From: Scytonema sp. UIC 10036
Lineage (GTDB): Bacteria > Cyanobacteriota > Cyanobacteriia > Cyanobacteriales > Nostocaceae
Length of the DNA: 64,000 nt
Reading direction: 5' to 3'
Assembly (NCBI RefSeq): GCF_009725235.1
Contig: NZ_WJFC01000009.1
Location: 1-64,000 of the forward strand
The notes under the pieces are model-generated. The model was not told the DNA's origin, did no database searches, and saw nothing but the letters and a program-made list of their open reading frames with translations. Numbering within the stretch: position 1 is the stretch's first letter; every line of letters begins with the position of its first letter. Below are positions 27,566 to 38,161 of the stretch, one piece after another. The translations under genes and the position numbers were made by a program.

Positions 27566-29824
27566 TTAGCCTAATGAAATGATTCGTGCGTGGAAGAACG
27601 CCCAGGTTGTAGCGATTCCTCCTAAGAGGTAGTGAGCTACACCAACAGCCCGACCTTGAATGATGCTAAGAGCACGAGGCTGAATGGATGGAGCTACTTT
27701 CAGTTTATTATGAGCCCAAACAATTGACTCAATCAACTCTTGCCAGTAGCCGCGACCGCTAAACAAGAACATTAAACTGAATGCCCAAACAAAGTGAGCA
27801 CCTAAGAAGAGGAGACCGTAAGCTGAGAGCGCACTGCCATAGGAGTTAATCACTTGGACAGCTTGTGCCCACAGGAAGTCACGCAACCAGCCGTTAATGG
27901 TAATAGCGCTTTGAGCGAAGTTACCACCAGTGAGGTGATTGACCACACCATCTGAGTCTACGGTTCCCCAGACATCTGACTGCATCTTCCAGCTGAAGTG
28001 GAAAATTGCAATGGAGATGGTGTTGTACATCCAGAACAAACCTAAGAACACGTGATCCCAACCGGATACCTGACAGGTACCGCCACGACCCGGACCATCG
28101 CAAGGGAACCGGAAGCCCAAGTTCATCTTGTCTGGAATCAGACGAGAACTGCGAGCAAACAGGAATCCTTTCAACAGAATCAACAGAGTGACGTGGATTT
28201 GGAATGCGTGGATGTGGTGGATCAAGAAATCCGCCGTACCCAATGCAATTGGCATCATTGCCACTTTGCCGCCTACAGCCAAGATACCGCCACCGAAAGC
28301 ATAGCTAACAGGTTCTAATGCGTTGGGGGCAGTTGCACCAGGCGCTACTGTGTGGAGGTTTTGCACCCACTGAGCAAACACTGGCTGCAGCTGAATCGCT
28401 GTGTCAGAGAACATATCTTGGGGACGACCCAAGGCACGCATGGTGTCGTTGTGTATGTAAAGTCCGAAGCTGTGGAAGCCTAGGAACATACATACCCAGT
28501 TGAGGTGAGAGATAATTGCATCTCTGTGACGAAGCACGCGGTCTAACACGTTGTTCTGATTCACCACTGGATCGTAGTCACGCACCATAAAGATGGCACC
28601 GTGAGCAGCAGCACCTACAATCAGGAAGCCTCCAATCCACATATGGTGGGTGAAGATACAAAGCTGAGTTGCGTAATCTACTGCCAAGTACGGATACGGT
28701 GGCATCGCGTACATGTGGTGAGCCACAATGATGGTCAACGAACCCAACATTGCCAAGTTAGTTGACAGTTGAGCGTGCCAAGATGTGGTGAGGTTTTCGT
28801 AGAGACCTTTGTGACCGTCGCCAGTGAAGGGACCTTTGTGGTTTTCCAGAATCTCTTTGATGCTGTGACCGATACCCCAGTTGGTACGGTACTGGTGACC
28901 TGCGATGATGAACAGAACTGCGATCGCCAAGTGGTGGTGAGCGTTATCTGTCAACCACAAACCCCCAGTCACCGGATTTAAACCGCCTTTGAAGGTGAGG
29001 AAGTCAGCGTACTGTCCCCAATTCAAGGTAAAGAATGGCGCTAGACCATTGGCAAAGCCAGGGAATAGTTCGATCAGCAAGTCTTTGTTCAGGATGAACT
29101 CATGAGGTAGAGGTACATCCTTAACAGCCACTCCTGCATCCAACAACTTATTAATAGGTGAGGATACATGGATGATGTGACCTGCCCATCCCAAGGAACC
29201 ACAACCCAGTAACACTGCCAAGTGGTGGTTCAACATGGACTCAACATTCTGGAACCATTCCAGTTTTGGCGCACGCTTGTGGTAGTGGAACCAGCCTGCG
29301 AACAGGAACAAACCTGCTAACACCAAGCCACCAATTGCAGTGCAGTAGAGCTGGAATGAGTTAGTGATACCCCAACCACGCCAGATGTAGAACAAGCCGG
29401 AGGTAATTTGGATTCCACGGAATCCGCCGCCGACATCGCCATTGAGAATTTGTTGACCAACGATTGGCCAAACAACTTGGGCGCTTGGCTTGATGTGGAG
29501 GGGGTCGCTCAGCCAAGCTTCGTAGTTAGAAAAACGAGCGCCGTGGAATATCATCCCGCTCAGCCAGAGTGTTACTACGGCTAGGTGACCGAAGTGGGCT
29601 GCGAAGATTTTGCGAGATATATCTTCTAAGTCGCTGGTATGCGTATCAAAGTCATGGGCGAGCGCGTGTAGGTTCCAAATCCATGTTGTTGTCTTTGGAC
29701 CTTTAGCGAGAGACCTGTCGAAATGTCCTGGTTTTGCCCACAGTTCAAACGTGGTTGGCACCGGATCGTTATCGACTATGACTCTTGCTTTTTTCTCCTC
29801 TCGCTCTGGAGGACTAATCGTCAT
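27566..29824 (-). CDS. psaA: Photosystem I P700 apoprotein A1 (PsaA)
   Basis: 752 residues with all PsaA landmarks: start [22 protein letters not shown] ligands in [18 protein letters not shown], and the conserved end [20 protein letters not shown]. Integral thylakoid protein binding P700, A0, A1 and antenna chlorophylls. GGAGG lies 6 nt before the ATG. First gene of the psaA-psaB-psaB array; the promoter must lie in 29825-30300. Confidence 0.98.
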   Translation of the reverse strand: MTISPPEREEKKARVIVDNDPVPTTFELWAKPGHFDRSLAKGPKTTTWIWNLHALAHDFDTHTSDLEDISRKIFAAHFGHLAVVTLWLSGMIFHGARFSNYEAWLSDPLHIKPSAQVVWPIVGQQILNGDVGGGFRGIQITSGLFYIWRGWGITNSFQLYCTAIGGLVLAGLFLFAGWFHYHKRAPKLEWFQNVESMLNHHLAVLLGCGSLGWAGHIIHVSSPINKLLDAGVAVKDVPLPHEFILNKDLLIELFPGFANGLAPFFTLNWGQYADFLTFKGGLNPVTGGLWLTDNAHHHLAIAVLFIIAGHQYRTNWGIGHSIKEILENHKGPFTGDGHKGLYENLTTSWHAQLSTNLAMLGSLTIIVAHHMYAMPPYPYLAVDYATQLCIFTHHMWIGGFLIVGAAAHGAIFMVRDYDPVVNQNNVLDRVLRHRDAIISHLNWVCMFLGFHSFGLYIHNDTMRALGRPQDMFSDTAIQLQPVFAQWVQNLHTVAPGATAPNALEPVSYAFGGGILAVGGKVAMMPIALGTADFLIHHIHAFQIHVTLLILLKGFLFARSSRLIPDKMNLGFRFPCDGPGRGGTCQVSGWDHVFLGLFWMYNTISIAIFHFSWKMQSDVWGTVDSDGVVNHLTGGNFAQSAITINGWLRDFLWAQAVQVINSYGSALSAYGLLFLGAHFVWAFSLMFLFSGRGYWQELIESIVWAHNKLKVAPSIQPRALSIIQGRAVGVAHYLLGGIATTWAFFHARIISLG

Positions 29825-30432
29825 TCGACCTCCTCTCTTAACAAGGATTGAGGAACTATCATTACCACACTATTGCCTTCCTAGCTTTAAACCAGCAGTT
29901 AACTGGAGTAGCGATGAAGACCATCTGTGGAGAGTGGTTTCTGTTGAATTATAAAGGCTTAACTCCTACCTTGTTAGAGAGAATTTAACAATAATTCAAA
30001 ATCCCCGAATCTACCGTGTAATCTGCTTTTGAAGTGAAAAGCATTGGGCAAAAAGTCAATACTTTCTTCATTTATTTTACAAACAGACACAATTCGTAAA
30101 AATTATAGTCCTAGCATAAAAAGACGAAAAATGCACTTTAATTTAGGGGCTGGGAACTGGCGATCGGGGACTCGGGAAGAGAGATTATCCATGAATAATG
30201 TTTTGATTTTTCTTTAATTTAGCGCTCTTCAAAATAATTAAAAAATTATTAAATTAATATTGCTATAAGTAAACTGTATAAATAAATACTTTTTTCAAGC
30301 TACAATGAGATGTGTAAAGACAAAATCATATAGCTCCTGAGTTTAAGCCTGAAAACGTGCAGGTAATGATGCATTTTTGGGCTATATTGTCCAGTGGAAA
30401 GTTTGGTTTTTAACTCTCATTTGGTGAAATAC
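29825..30432. promoter_or_regulatory. Divergent spacer carrying the psaA promoter
   Basis: 608-bp AT-rich spacer between psaA (minus) and the lipoprotein gene (plus). No exact pair of the direct repeats bound by the light-response regulator RpaB was identified. Contains a short GGGGCTGGGAACTGGCGATC-type dispersed fragment near 30146. Confidence 0.45.
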
Positions 30433-32085
30433 ATGAACTTGTGGCAGAAGACAGGAATTGCTCTCCTCAGGTGGTTCATGGCGCTGGTACTAGTCTTAAA
30501 TGTGACCAGTTGTGGTAACAGTGAAAAAGCTGTCAGCCAAGAACCGATCGCTAGCTCGCAACAGAAAGTTCAACTTTCAGGGCAAATATCAGAAGTTTCT
30601 CCACCAGCAACAATCCAAGAACTGCGGCAAGCACTGGAAATTTATCAGCCACAAGTGACAATCGTGGCACCCAAAGCAGACGAAATCCTACAAGATAATA
30701 CCGTCACAGTCCGCTTTCAGGTTAAAGATCTACCTATATTTAAAGATTCAAAATGGGATCTCGGTCCCCACTTACACGTCATTCTCGATAACGAACCCTA
30801 CATAGCAGTCTATGACCTAGATAAACCCCTAGTTTTATCAGATTTATCCCCAGGAACCCATACTCTACGCGTTTTTGCTTCCCGTCCCTGGCATGAAAGC
30901 TTTAAAAACGAAGGTGCTTATGCTCAATCAACGTTCAATACATTTACAAAGACTGACAATAATAACCCCGATCCAAAACAACCACTGTTAACCTACAGCC
31001 GTCCTAAAGGCGATTACGGTGCAGAACCAATTCTACTGGACTTTTATTTAACCAATGCTCCTCTGCACCTAGTTGCACAACAAAATCCCAACGATGAAAT
31101 CGCAGATTGGCGTATTCGCTGCACAATCAATGGTGAAAGCTTTGTTTTAGACCGTTGGCAGTCAGTATATCTCAAAGGGTTCAAGCCCGGTAAGAATTGG
31201 GTAGAACTAGAATTTCTAGACGAGCAAGGAAATCCCGTCAAAAATGTTTTCAACAGCACCACTAGATTAATTACCTACAATCCAAAAGGTCAAGATACGC
31301 TTTCTAGAATTGTTCGAGGGGAACTTTCAGCCGACCAAGTCCGAAGCATTGTAGATCCCAACTATACAGCTAAGACACCAATTGCTGAACCCACACCCAT
31401 CCAAACCCCAATCCCAACTCCAGAGAAAGCACCCGAAGTCAAACCACAGGAACAAACACAACCAGTTCCCGAACTCGAACCGACACCTGTTCCCACTTCA
31501 ATTCCTACTGTTGAAGAAAAAGCGCCAGAAACACAAGTTAAGGAACCAAAACAACCGAGTTCCGAACCCGAACTACAAGAAATACCTCAAGTTCAGCCAG
31601 AAAAAGCAAAATCGGGAGGGTTTTTCAATCGCTTCGGACGCCGTCCACAAACCACTCCAACCCCAGAAACAACTGTTGCACCAACTCCCAGCGAACCCGC
31701 TACCTTGCCAGAGATTATCGAATCTCCTCAACTAGAAACTACGGTAGAACCGCAAGCCCCAGAAGCACCAAAAGCTGAGCCAACACCTGTACCGGAAACG
31801 CTAACTCAGCCAGAGCCAACAACAACAGTGGAACTAACAACTCCATCAGAAACAGTTCCTCCCAAGTCAGAGGAAAAGGGACGGTTTAGCAAATATTTCA
31901 ATCGTCGGGCGAGTAAAACGCCAGAACCAGAAATCACTGCTGAACCCACTCCCAGCGTAACTCCTACTTTGCCAGAGATTATTGAATCTCCACAACCAGA
32001 AACAGTCGCACCTCCACCAGAAACAGTCACACCTCCACCAGAAACAGTCACACCTCAGCCAAAAACTACTACCGATCCGCAGTAG
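30433..32085 (+). CDS. Cyanobacterial lipoprotein with Pro/Glu/Thr-rich repeat tail
   Basis: 550 residues from the ATG at 30433; a GTG at 30394 would add 13 residues before the signal. Signal peptide with lipobox VTSC (MNLWQKTGIALLRWFMALVL...). Residues about 65-290 form a conserved-looking beta-rich region with Trp-rich segments (KWDLGPHLHVILDNEPYIAV; TYSRPKGDYGAEPILLDFYL) and Ig-like spacing. The C-terminal 260 residues are P/E/T/Q-rich with a duplicated module GGFFNRFGRR...PTPS...LPEIIESPQ / GRFSKYFNRR...PTPS...LPEIIESPQ. Function unknown; probably envelope-associated. Divergent from psaA. Confidence 0.75.
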   Translation: MNLWQKTGIALLRWFMALVLVLNVTSCGNSEKAVSQEPIASSQQKVQLSGQISEVSPPATIQELRQALEIYQPQVTIVAPKADEILQDNTVTVRFQVKDLPIFKDSKWDLGPHLHVILDNEPYIAVYDLDKPLVLSDLSPGTHTLRVFASRPWHESFKNEGAYAQSTFNTFTKTDNNNPDPKQPLLTYSRPKGDYGAEPILLDFYLTNAPLHLVAQQNPNDEIADWRIRCTINGESFVLDRWQSVYLKGFKPGKNWVELEFLDEQGNPVKNVFNSTTRLITYNPKGQDTLSRIVRGELSADQVRSIVDPNYTAKTPIAEPTPIQTPIPTPEKAPEVKPQEQTQPVPELEPTPVPTSIPTVEEKAPETQVKEPKQPSSEPELQEIPQVQPEKAKSGGFFNRFGRRPQTTPTPETTVAPTPSEPATLPEIIESPQLETTVEPQAPEAPKAEPTPVPETLTQPEPTTTVELTTPSETVPPKSEEKGRFSKYFNRRASKTPEPEITAEPTPSVTPTLPEIIESPQPETVAPPPETVTPPPETVTPQPKTTTDPQ

Positions 32086-32094
32086 TCTTCCTCT

Positions 32095-32143
32095 CGTTCC
32101 CAGGCGGAGCCTGGGAATGCAGTCCGCGAGGCTCCGCCTCGCA
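32095..32143. repeat. GTTCCCAGGCGGAGCCTGGGA hairpin plus GAGGCTCCGCCTC
   Basis: Stem CCCAGGC/GCCTGGG followed by a second palindrome GAGGCTCCGCCTC. A related pair in the opposite order is at 32690-32746. Confidence 0.8.
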
Positions 32144-32689
32144 CCTTCTTAAAGAAACGTAGTAGTGCATCTAGGCTTAATTGGTAGGTAGAAATTAATC
32201 GGTCAATCAGTCTAGATTCTTTCTCAAGAGCGCCCCAGCACCCCTGCTCCCCCTGGTGTCTTCACCGACCATTTTAAGGTGGACGAGGTAGTAGGGTGGG
32301 GTAAAAAATATTTGATACATCAATCATGACTTTTCAAACAACCTCTTAGATTCATCATCAATTCATGTACATGGAGAATATAAAACACCTTTACCAGAAG
32401 TGATATTTGAGAATTCAATAATTGAAGTCACAGAATGACTTGGATGTGTTATGTTCCAGTTTTCACGCTTCGTCACCTGTTTTTATAAGAAAAACAGTAT
32501 AGTTTTATTCTTTTTTTAGAGATTTCATTCAGTAATTACCGCTTGTGACAGTTGGCGTGCGGAATGGGGGAACAGTTGCCAATACCCAGCCAACTTTACT
32601 AGGACTGCCAAGAGCGTAAATTATCTGTTTTGTGGGGTGGGCGAGACGCCTGTTCCACAAGAGGTTGGTCTCGCAACTTCTTTGAAGAC

Positions 32690-32746
32690 AGGAGGCGGAG
32701 CCTCCAGTAAGGCATTCCCTGGCGGAGCCTGGGAACGAGGTGAGGG
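32690..32746. repeat. GGAGGCGGAGCCTCC plus CCTGGCGGAGCCTGGGAACGAG
   Basis: Second copy of the dispersed double-hairpin family, just 3' of the metallophosphoesterase gene. Confidence 0.8.
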
Positions 32747-32755
32747 GATGGGAAT

Positions 32756-34324
32756 CTAAATAACGAAAGGTTCAATCTCGTAGTTATTCCATTGTCGTTG
32801 ATACCACTCAGCGACAAAGGTACGGACAATGAATTTAGGAGGACAACCATCTTTAACATCGATACGCAAGCTAGTGTAAGGTCTTCGCTTTTGCAAACCT
32901 TGACCGTTACGACCAATAAATAAGTACGATCGCGCTACCAACCGCTGCTTTTCTTTGCTGACAAATGTCTCGTACAAATCCGACCCTTCAGGGCGCTGGC
33001 GTCGCAAACTATACCCGCTTCCACCGCAAACAATCCAGTGAATGCCAAAATCAGCACTGTCTCGATTTACTGTTTCAAGATGTTCCAAACAGTGTGCATG
33101 ACCGTTTAAAACTAAATCAACCAAGGGGCGATCGCCACTTTTGGAACCAACGACTTTCGCCACTGCACTGAGGACATTCCGCAAGCGATGGCGAACCGCT
33201 AAAGTTTGTGCCTGTTGCCATTTTGTTGCCTCTGTTACATAGGGAGGGTGGTGAAAGTAGATCACCCTCCCTCGAACATCCGAACAATTCCAAGATTCAA
33301 TCAGTCGCTGTTTGAGCCATTCTAATTGCTCAATATCTGTTGCTGTTTCTTGATGAGTAGAAAGTTGCTTATCAATATCAACAATAATTTCCTCGATTTG
33401 TGACACATTAGTTCGCACATCATCAAGTTTCTCCGTGCGATGGGGATCGGTGGGAAGCACTTTAGGAGAACTGTCCATCAGCCGCATCTTTTCCTGTTCT
33501 AAACTCTGACGGCGCAACTCTAACTCCTTGCGAAAAGCATCCCCTTCCTGAGTTTTAGGAAGGGGACGTGGATTGTTAAACGTATTAGAATCAAGTGCAA
33601 AAAAATCTATGCCGCCATAACGAAAGGTATAGTAACGATTGGGAAGACGAGTAAAACGTCCCGGTTGGTAACGCAAACACCGTCCCGTAGTTGTTTGTAC
33701 CGTGTAATATTCATCAAGATGACGGCTTAACTCTCCTGGAAGCATATGACCTTTCAAGTAATCGAGAAAAGCACGCGCATACACATCACCCTCTCCCGAA
33801 CCGCGCCAACCAACATCAAGATCTACACCCGACCCCAGTAACCGTCGCAGTGGTAGTGTTGTCAAAGATATCAATCCAAACAAGAGTGGCAAGTCGTAAT
33901 AATCGTGATTCCCCGGAACAGGTAAAATTGGCAGTTGAAAAACCATGCGATCGTAGGATATCCTCTCAGGATTCTCTCCCCCTACAATAAATTCGCGATA
34001 AGGCTTAATAAAGTTATCTGGATAAAACTCGCTCGACCCCACCAAATAAATCACATCACCCGTATGCAGCATAAAACTGCTTTCTTGGTGGTGTGGAAGC
34101 ATGAGTTCAGCAATTTGTCGTTGGGGATTGTAACCCCAATGCGGTCCGGCTCCACTATCGCCAACAACCAAAAATGAGAATTCCGGATTGTCAGATGCGC
34201 CATCGTCGATCGCTAACCGGGTTTGGTCAATTCCCCGTTCAACAATGACAGGCTCTTGCCACTTGACTCGCTGCTTCATCTTGCGGATTTTTTCGGCAAT
34301 AGCTGCCTCAGTCACGAGTTTCAA
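32756..34324 (-). CDS. Calcineurin-like metallophosphoesterase
   Basis: 522 residues, cytoplasmic (no signal peptide). Metal-binding motifs in order: VVGDSGAG (degenerate GDxH block; Asp present, His replaced), HTGDVIYLVG (GD), PVPGNHDYYD (GNHD), IYFHHPPYV (H) and LNGHAHCLE (GHxH). A long helical insertion (about residues 260-340) contains a charged coiled-coil-like segment (LELRRQSLEQEKMRLMDSS). Substrate unknown; the fold covers phosphatases and nucleases. Followed by no obvious terminator other than dispersed hairpins. Confidence 0.88.
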   Translation of the reverse strand: MKLVTEAAIAEKIRKMKQRVKWQEPVIVERGIDQTRLAIDDGASDNPEFSFLVVGDSGAGPHWGYNPQRQIAELMLPHHQESSFMLHTGDVIYLVGSSEFYPDNFIKPYREFIVGGENPERISYDRMVFQLPILPVPGNHDYYDLPLLFGLISLTTLPLRRLLGSGVDLDVGWRGSGEGDVYARAFLDYLKGHMLPGELSRHLDEYYTVQTTTGRCLRYQPGRFTRLPNRYYTFRYGGIDFFALDSNTFNNPRPLPKTQEGDAFRKELELRRQSLEQEKMRLMDSSPKVLPTDPHRTEKLDDVRTNVSQIEEIIVDIDKQLSTHQETATDIEQLEWLKQRLIESWNCSDVRGRVIYFHHPPYVTEATKWQQAQTLAVRHRLRNVLSAVAKVVGSKSGDRPLVDLVLNGHAHCLEHLETVNRDSADFGIHWIVCGGSGYSLRRQRPEGSDLYETFVSKEKQRLVARSYLFIGRNGQGLQKRRPYTSLRIDVKDGCPPKFIVRTFVAEWYQRQWNNYEIEPFVI

Positions 34325-34364
34325 TGGAATACTCCTGGGAATGATGTTAGTTGTTGGCGGTTAG

Positions 34365-34393
34365 TAGGGGCGCAAGGCCGCCGCGCCCGTACA
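34365..34393. repeat. AGTAGGGGCGC... GC-rich hairpin relative
   Basis: Degenerate relative of the palindrome at 1942-1976; near-copies at 63009 and 63183. Confidence 0.7.
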
Positions 34394-34454
34394 TGGTTAG
34401 TGGTTAGTTGTTACTGGTACAACGACTAACAACTAACAACTAACCACTAACCAT
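34393..34454. repeat. 21-bp perfect inverted repeat built of GGTTAGT units
   Basis: Left arm 34393-34413 (ATGGTTAGTGGTTAGTTGTTA minus its first base is the exact complement of the right arm) with right arm 34434-34454 and a 20-nt loop. It overlaps the stop of the lipid kinase gene and may act as its terminator. Confidence 0.75.
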
Positions 34455-35425
34455 TATCCATTTTCTTTTTCTTTCTCCTCAACTACCAGATTTGGTAGTC
34501 CCTCTAGTTTTTCGAGAAGTTTTTCTTCTTCCACTGATGGCACAAAAACTGTTAAACCAGCTGGGACGCAGTGAATTTCTACAGGAGTTGTTCCTAAAAT
34601 TTCACCGTCAACAACGACCTTTTGAGGGGGATCTGTTTTAATTTTAAATTGTTTGGCTCGCAAGTAACCTATATCATTGCGCTCTGCTGCGTTACCTGTA
34701 GACGCCGTTTGAAAAAGATGGAATGCGGCGGCGATCGCACCTGCTCTATTTGCTGGAGCCACTATTGTCATATCAAGCAGCCCGTCATCAACTATAATAC
34801 CTGCTGGTCCCTGTGCCAAAATTGAAGTAGAAGGAGCAGCATTCGCCACTGTCACTGCGGCTGCAGTGGTTTTAACGATCTTGTCCTCAGTTTCGATTTC
34901 TACATCAAAATGTTCCATCTTCCGCAACTCTTGCACTCCAGCCAAAACATATGCAAGAATCCCAAATCGGTTTTTTGCTTCTCTGTCTGCTCGTTCTACA
35001 GCATCAGCTTCAAAACCAATCCCGGCTAACAATACCATTGGATGACCGTTACAGTACGCGGCATCTACAGTCCGAGTCACTCCCTGCAAAATTACTTTAC
35101 AAGCAGCATCGATAGTGTCAGGTATTCCTAAAGCATGGGCAAAAGCATTTGCCGTTCCCCGTGAAATAATACCAAATGGAACCTCAGTACCAACAACCGC
35201 AGTAGCAACTTCTGAAAGAGTCCCATCGCCTCCTGAAGCTATGACGAGATCGACTCCCCGCTCGATTGCTTGACGTGCCAAATCATCAGCACAGCTATCT
35301 TCAGTTGTCATTTGAATATCTAGGTCAATCTCTGGCTCCAAAATTGCCCGAATCATTGCCAAATCTTGCTCTGAGTTACCCTGACCTGCAACAGGATTAA
35401 AGATAAGGCAAGCAGAACGTTTCAT
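34454..35425 (-). CDS. YegS/DAGK-type lipid kinase
   Basis: 323 residues of the diacylglycerol/lipid kinase catalytic family. Diagnostic SGGDGT at residues 64-69 (ATP binding), preceded by NPVAGQGNSEQD; RGTANAFAHALGIP matches the conserved GTxNDxA block (Ala for Asp); DDGLLDMTIVAP and KVVVDGEILG are the C-terminal domain landmarks. It phosphorylates a lipid such as diacylglycerol or an undecaprenol; the substrate is unproven. Highly acidic Glu-rich tail. Same strand as the metallophosphoesterase, 130 bp upstream of it. Confidence 0.88.
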   Translation of the reverse strand: MKRSACLIFNPVAGQGNSEQDLAMIRAILEPEIDLDIQMTTEDSCADDLARQAIERGVDLVIASGGDGTLSEVATAVVGTEVPFGIISRGTANAFAHALGIPDTIDAACKVILQGVTRTVDAAYCNGHPMVLLAGIGFEADAVERADREAKNRFGILAYVLAGVQELRKMEHFDVEIETEDKIVKTTAAAVTVANAAPSTSILAQGPAGIIVDDGLLDMTIVAPANRAGAIAAAFHLFQTASTGNAAERNDIGYLRAKQFKIKTDPPQKVVVDGEILGTTPVEIHCVPAGLTVFVPSVEEEKLLEKLEGLPNLVVEEKEKENG

Positions 35426-35535
35426 AGGGTTTCAGTATAAAGTCTAATGTTGCTACAAGTTCCACTATTCTAGCTTGCCAAGGACAAGTATTTCCTATCC
35501 CAATACTTGTTGGTTAAGCTCAAACAATGAAATTA

Positions 35536-35640
35536 CGTAGGTTGGGTTGAGGAACGAAACCCAACATTTACAAGCATTTGTTGGGTTTCACACACGGGTT
35601 TACTACAAAAATTCGAGAGTCCTTGCAGTATTGGTTCCTA
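35536..35640. repeat. Composite GTAGGTTGGGTT element
   Basis: Core at 35536-35566 followed by TTTACAAGCATTTGTTGGGTTT, CACGGGTTTAC, ACAAAAATTC and GCAGTATTGG, paralleling 24900-25018 (inverted) and 63064-63170. Confidence 0.75.
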
Positions 35641-35731
35641 TCCTTGGGAGACTCGTAAAACGCCGTAAAACGTCATAAAACGGTGCAATTTATTGTTGTC
35701 TGAGTGAGGAGATACAAGAAGTTTTGTGAAT

Positions 35732-37915
35732 CTAAACTTGTACATCAAGCGTCCGGACTAAAAAAGCCCAAGCGTCTGTCGCTTCTTCAATTCTTTTAGC
35801 AGTTGGTTTACCAGCACCGTGTCCTGCCTTAGTTTCAATTCTAATAAGAACTGGTGCGGTACCACTATGGGCAGCTTGTAAAGCGGCTGCAAATTTGAAA
35901 CTGTGGGCTGGAACTACGCGATCGTCACTTTCTGCTGTGGTAATCATAGTTGCTGGGTAGGCTGTACCTACTTTCAGCCGATGCAGGGGAGAATAAGCAT
36001 AAAGTGCTTTAAATTCTTCCAAATTGTCTGGGGAACCGTACTCGGCAATCCAAGCCCAACCAATGGTGAACTTGTGAAAGCGTAACATATCCATCACACC
36101 GACAGCTGGCAAAGCGGCACCAAATAAGTCGGGACGCTGAGTTATACACGCTCCTACAAGCAATCCACCGTTGCTACCTCCGCCGATGGCTAATTTAGCT
36201 GGTTTGGTATATCCCTTTGCAATCAACCATTCAGCAGCGGCGATGAAGTCATCAAAGACATTTTGCTTTCTCTGTTTCATTCCCGCCTGATGCCAGTCTT
36301 CCCCATATTCACCACCACCACGCAAATTGGGAATAGCATATACGCCACCCATCTCCATCCAGACTAAGCTACTAACAGAAAAGCTGGGGGTGAGAGATAC
36401 ACCAAATCCGCCATACCCGTACAGGTATGTAGGATTGTTACCATCTAACTTAATTCCCTTTTTATGAGTGATGAACATTGGTACTTTAGTACCATCTTTA
36501 CTGTTATAAAAAACTTGTTTTGTTTCATACGCGTTAGGGTTAAAGTCTACCTTTGGTTCCCGAAAAACCTTGCTCTTGCCACTGACCATATCGTAGCGGT
36601 AGATAGTTCCCGGTACAGTATAGCTTGTAAAATTGTAAAAAGTTTCGGTGTCATTGCGTTTACCGCCAAAACCACCAGCAGAACCAATTCCTGGTAACTC
36701 AATTTCTCGGACAAACGAACCTGTCATCTCAAAAATTTTGATTTGACTGCGAGCATCTTTAAGATAATCAGCTACAAATTGATTGTTAATTGTGCTAAGA
36801 CCTTGTAAAGTTTCTTCAGCCTGAGGGATAATTTCTTGCCAATTTTTTCGGTGGGGATTTTTAATGTCAATTGCGATCGCACGTCCTTTTGGCGCATTTA
36901 AATCTGTTTGCAAGTAAAAGATGCTATCCTTATTATCGACAAAGCTAAAACTGGCTTCAAATTCATTAATCAGTTCTACAACTTCTGAATTTGGATTTGC
37001 CAAATCCTTATAGAAAACTAAATTTTTGGGATTGGTTCCTTCCCATACTGAAATCACAAGATAGCGCCCATCTTCTGTAACATCGCCATTGAATCCCCAT
37101 TCTTTGCGATCGGGACGCTTGTAAATTAATACATCTTCTGATTGAGGTTTCCCCAGTTGGTGATAAAAAAGTTTTTGATAATAGTTGACTTCTTCCAATT
37201 TAGTTTTTTGGTTTGGTTCATCATAACGACTGTAAAAAAAACCTTTACCGTCATGAGTCCAAGATACTCCAGAAAATTTAATCCACTTTAAATGGTCTTC
37301 CAAGTCTTTTCCCGTTTCAATATTCCTGACCTTCCAATCTTGCCAATCAGAACCAGAGAAAGATAAACCGTATGCTAAAAACTGACCATTTTCACTAATA
37401 GCTATTCCTGAGAGAGCAACAGTACCATCTTCTGATAGTTTATTTGGATCGAGTAAAACTTTTGGTTGGTCCTCAAGAGTCTTTAAAGTATAAAGTACGC
37501 TTTGGTTTTGCAAACCATCGTTCTTAAAATAGAAATAGCGATCGCCCTCTTTAAAAGGAATACTATACTTTTCATAATCCCAGAGTTTAGTAAGACGCTG
37601 CTGAATTTTTTCTCTTAAAGGGATTTGTTGAAGATAGCTAAAAGTGACTTTATTTTGTGCCTCAATCCAAGCCTTTGTTTCTGGAGAATCAGGATTTTCT
37701 AACCAACGATAGGGGTCTGCAACCAAAGTTCCGTGGTAATCATCGACTTGATTGCTCTTACGGGTTGTGGGATAAGACATAGGGTGGAGCGAAGAGTGTA
37801 CTAAATGAGATTGAACTGGAGTTTTAGCAACAGCAACGTCAGGAACAGATAGATACCTAGATACAATAATAGTTGCTAGAAAAGGAATTAAAAACCTACG
37901 CAAGACGGAAAACAT
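35732..37915 (-). CDS. Prolyl oligopeptidase, exported
   Basis: 727 residues. An N-terminal signal-like segment (LRRFLIPFLATIIVSRYLS) is followed by the seven-bladed propeller (from PYRWLENPDSPETKAWI) and the alpha/beta-hydrolase domain. Catalytic Ser in AIGGGSNGGLLVGA, Asp in ESDDRVVPAHS and His in KAGHGAGKPTAKR. All three are intact. It cleaves short peptides after proline, probably in the periplasm given the signal. Length fits S9A family members with a leader. Confidence 0.95.
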   Translation of the reverse strand: MFSVLRRFLIPFLATIIVSRYLSVPDVAVAKTPVQSHLVHSSLHPMSYPTTRKSNQVDDYHGTLVADPYRWLENPDSPETKAWIEAQNKVTFSYLQQIPLREKIQQRLTKLWDYEKYSIPFKEGDRYFYFKNDGLQNQSVLYTLKTLEDQPKVLLDPNKLSEDGTVALSGIAISENGQFLAYGLSFSGSDWQDWKVRNIETGKDLEDHLKWIKFSGVSWTHDGKGFFYSRYDEPNQKTKLEEVNYYQKLFYHQLGKPQSEDVLIYKRPDRKEWGFNGDVTEDGRYLVISVWEGTNPKNLVFYKDLANPNSEVVELINEFEASFSFVDNKDSIFYLQTDLNAPKGRAIAIDIKNPHRKNWQEIIPQAEETLQGLSTINNQFVADYLKDARSQIKIFEMTGSFVREIELPGIGSAGGFGGKRNDTETFYNFTSYTVPGTIYRYDMVSGKSKVFREPKVDFNPNAYETKQVFYNSKDGTKVPMFITHKKGIKLDGNNPTYLYGYGGFGVSLTPSFSVSSLVWMEMGGVYAIPNLRGGGEYGEDWHQAGMKQRKQNVFDDFIAAAEWLIAKGYTKPAKLAIGGGSNGGLLVGACITQRPDLFGAALPAVGVMDMLRFHKFTIGWAWIAEYGSPDNLEEFKALYAYSPLHRLKVGTAYPATMITTAESDDRVVPAHSFKFAAALQAAHSGTAPVLIRIETKAGHGAGKPTAKRIEEATDAWAFLVRTLDVQV

Positions 37916-38161
37916 TTTAGATTATGATGAGAGTCTACATAATTTAAGTAAATTGGCACAAATAATGATTACTACTATAATAGAGCGGGCAATGCCCAAC
38001 CTACAAGAATTGTATTAGTGCGAGTCAGTGATAATAATCATACTGATTTGTAGTAGTGATACATGCGAAGACAGCGCTACTACGAATAGAATGGGGGAAT
38101 TGTATATTTTGTTACACAGTTTTGTTTTTCTTGCCCACCTACCATCTGCCATCTGCCTTCT

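Larger units (their letters stand above)
32086..32755. other. Intergenic region, 670 bp, repeat-bearing
   Basis: No coding sequence accepted. Contains two copies of the GTTCCCAGGCGGAGCCTGGG hairpin family, listed separately, and AT-rich sequence between them. Confidence 0.5.

Noticed and set aside
22781..29954. Many 60-190-codon plus-strand frames opposite psaA and the psaB genes
   Set aside because: They are antisense shadows of highly expressed, strongly codon-biased genes; no ribosome-binding sites or recognisable domains, and both psaB copies give the same shadows.
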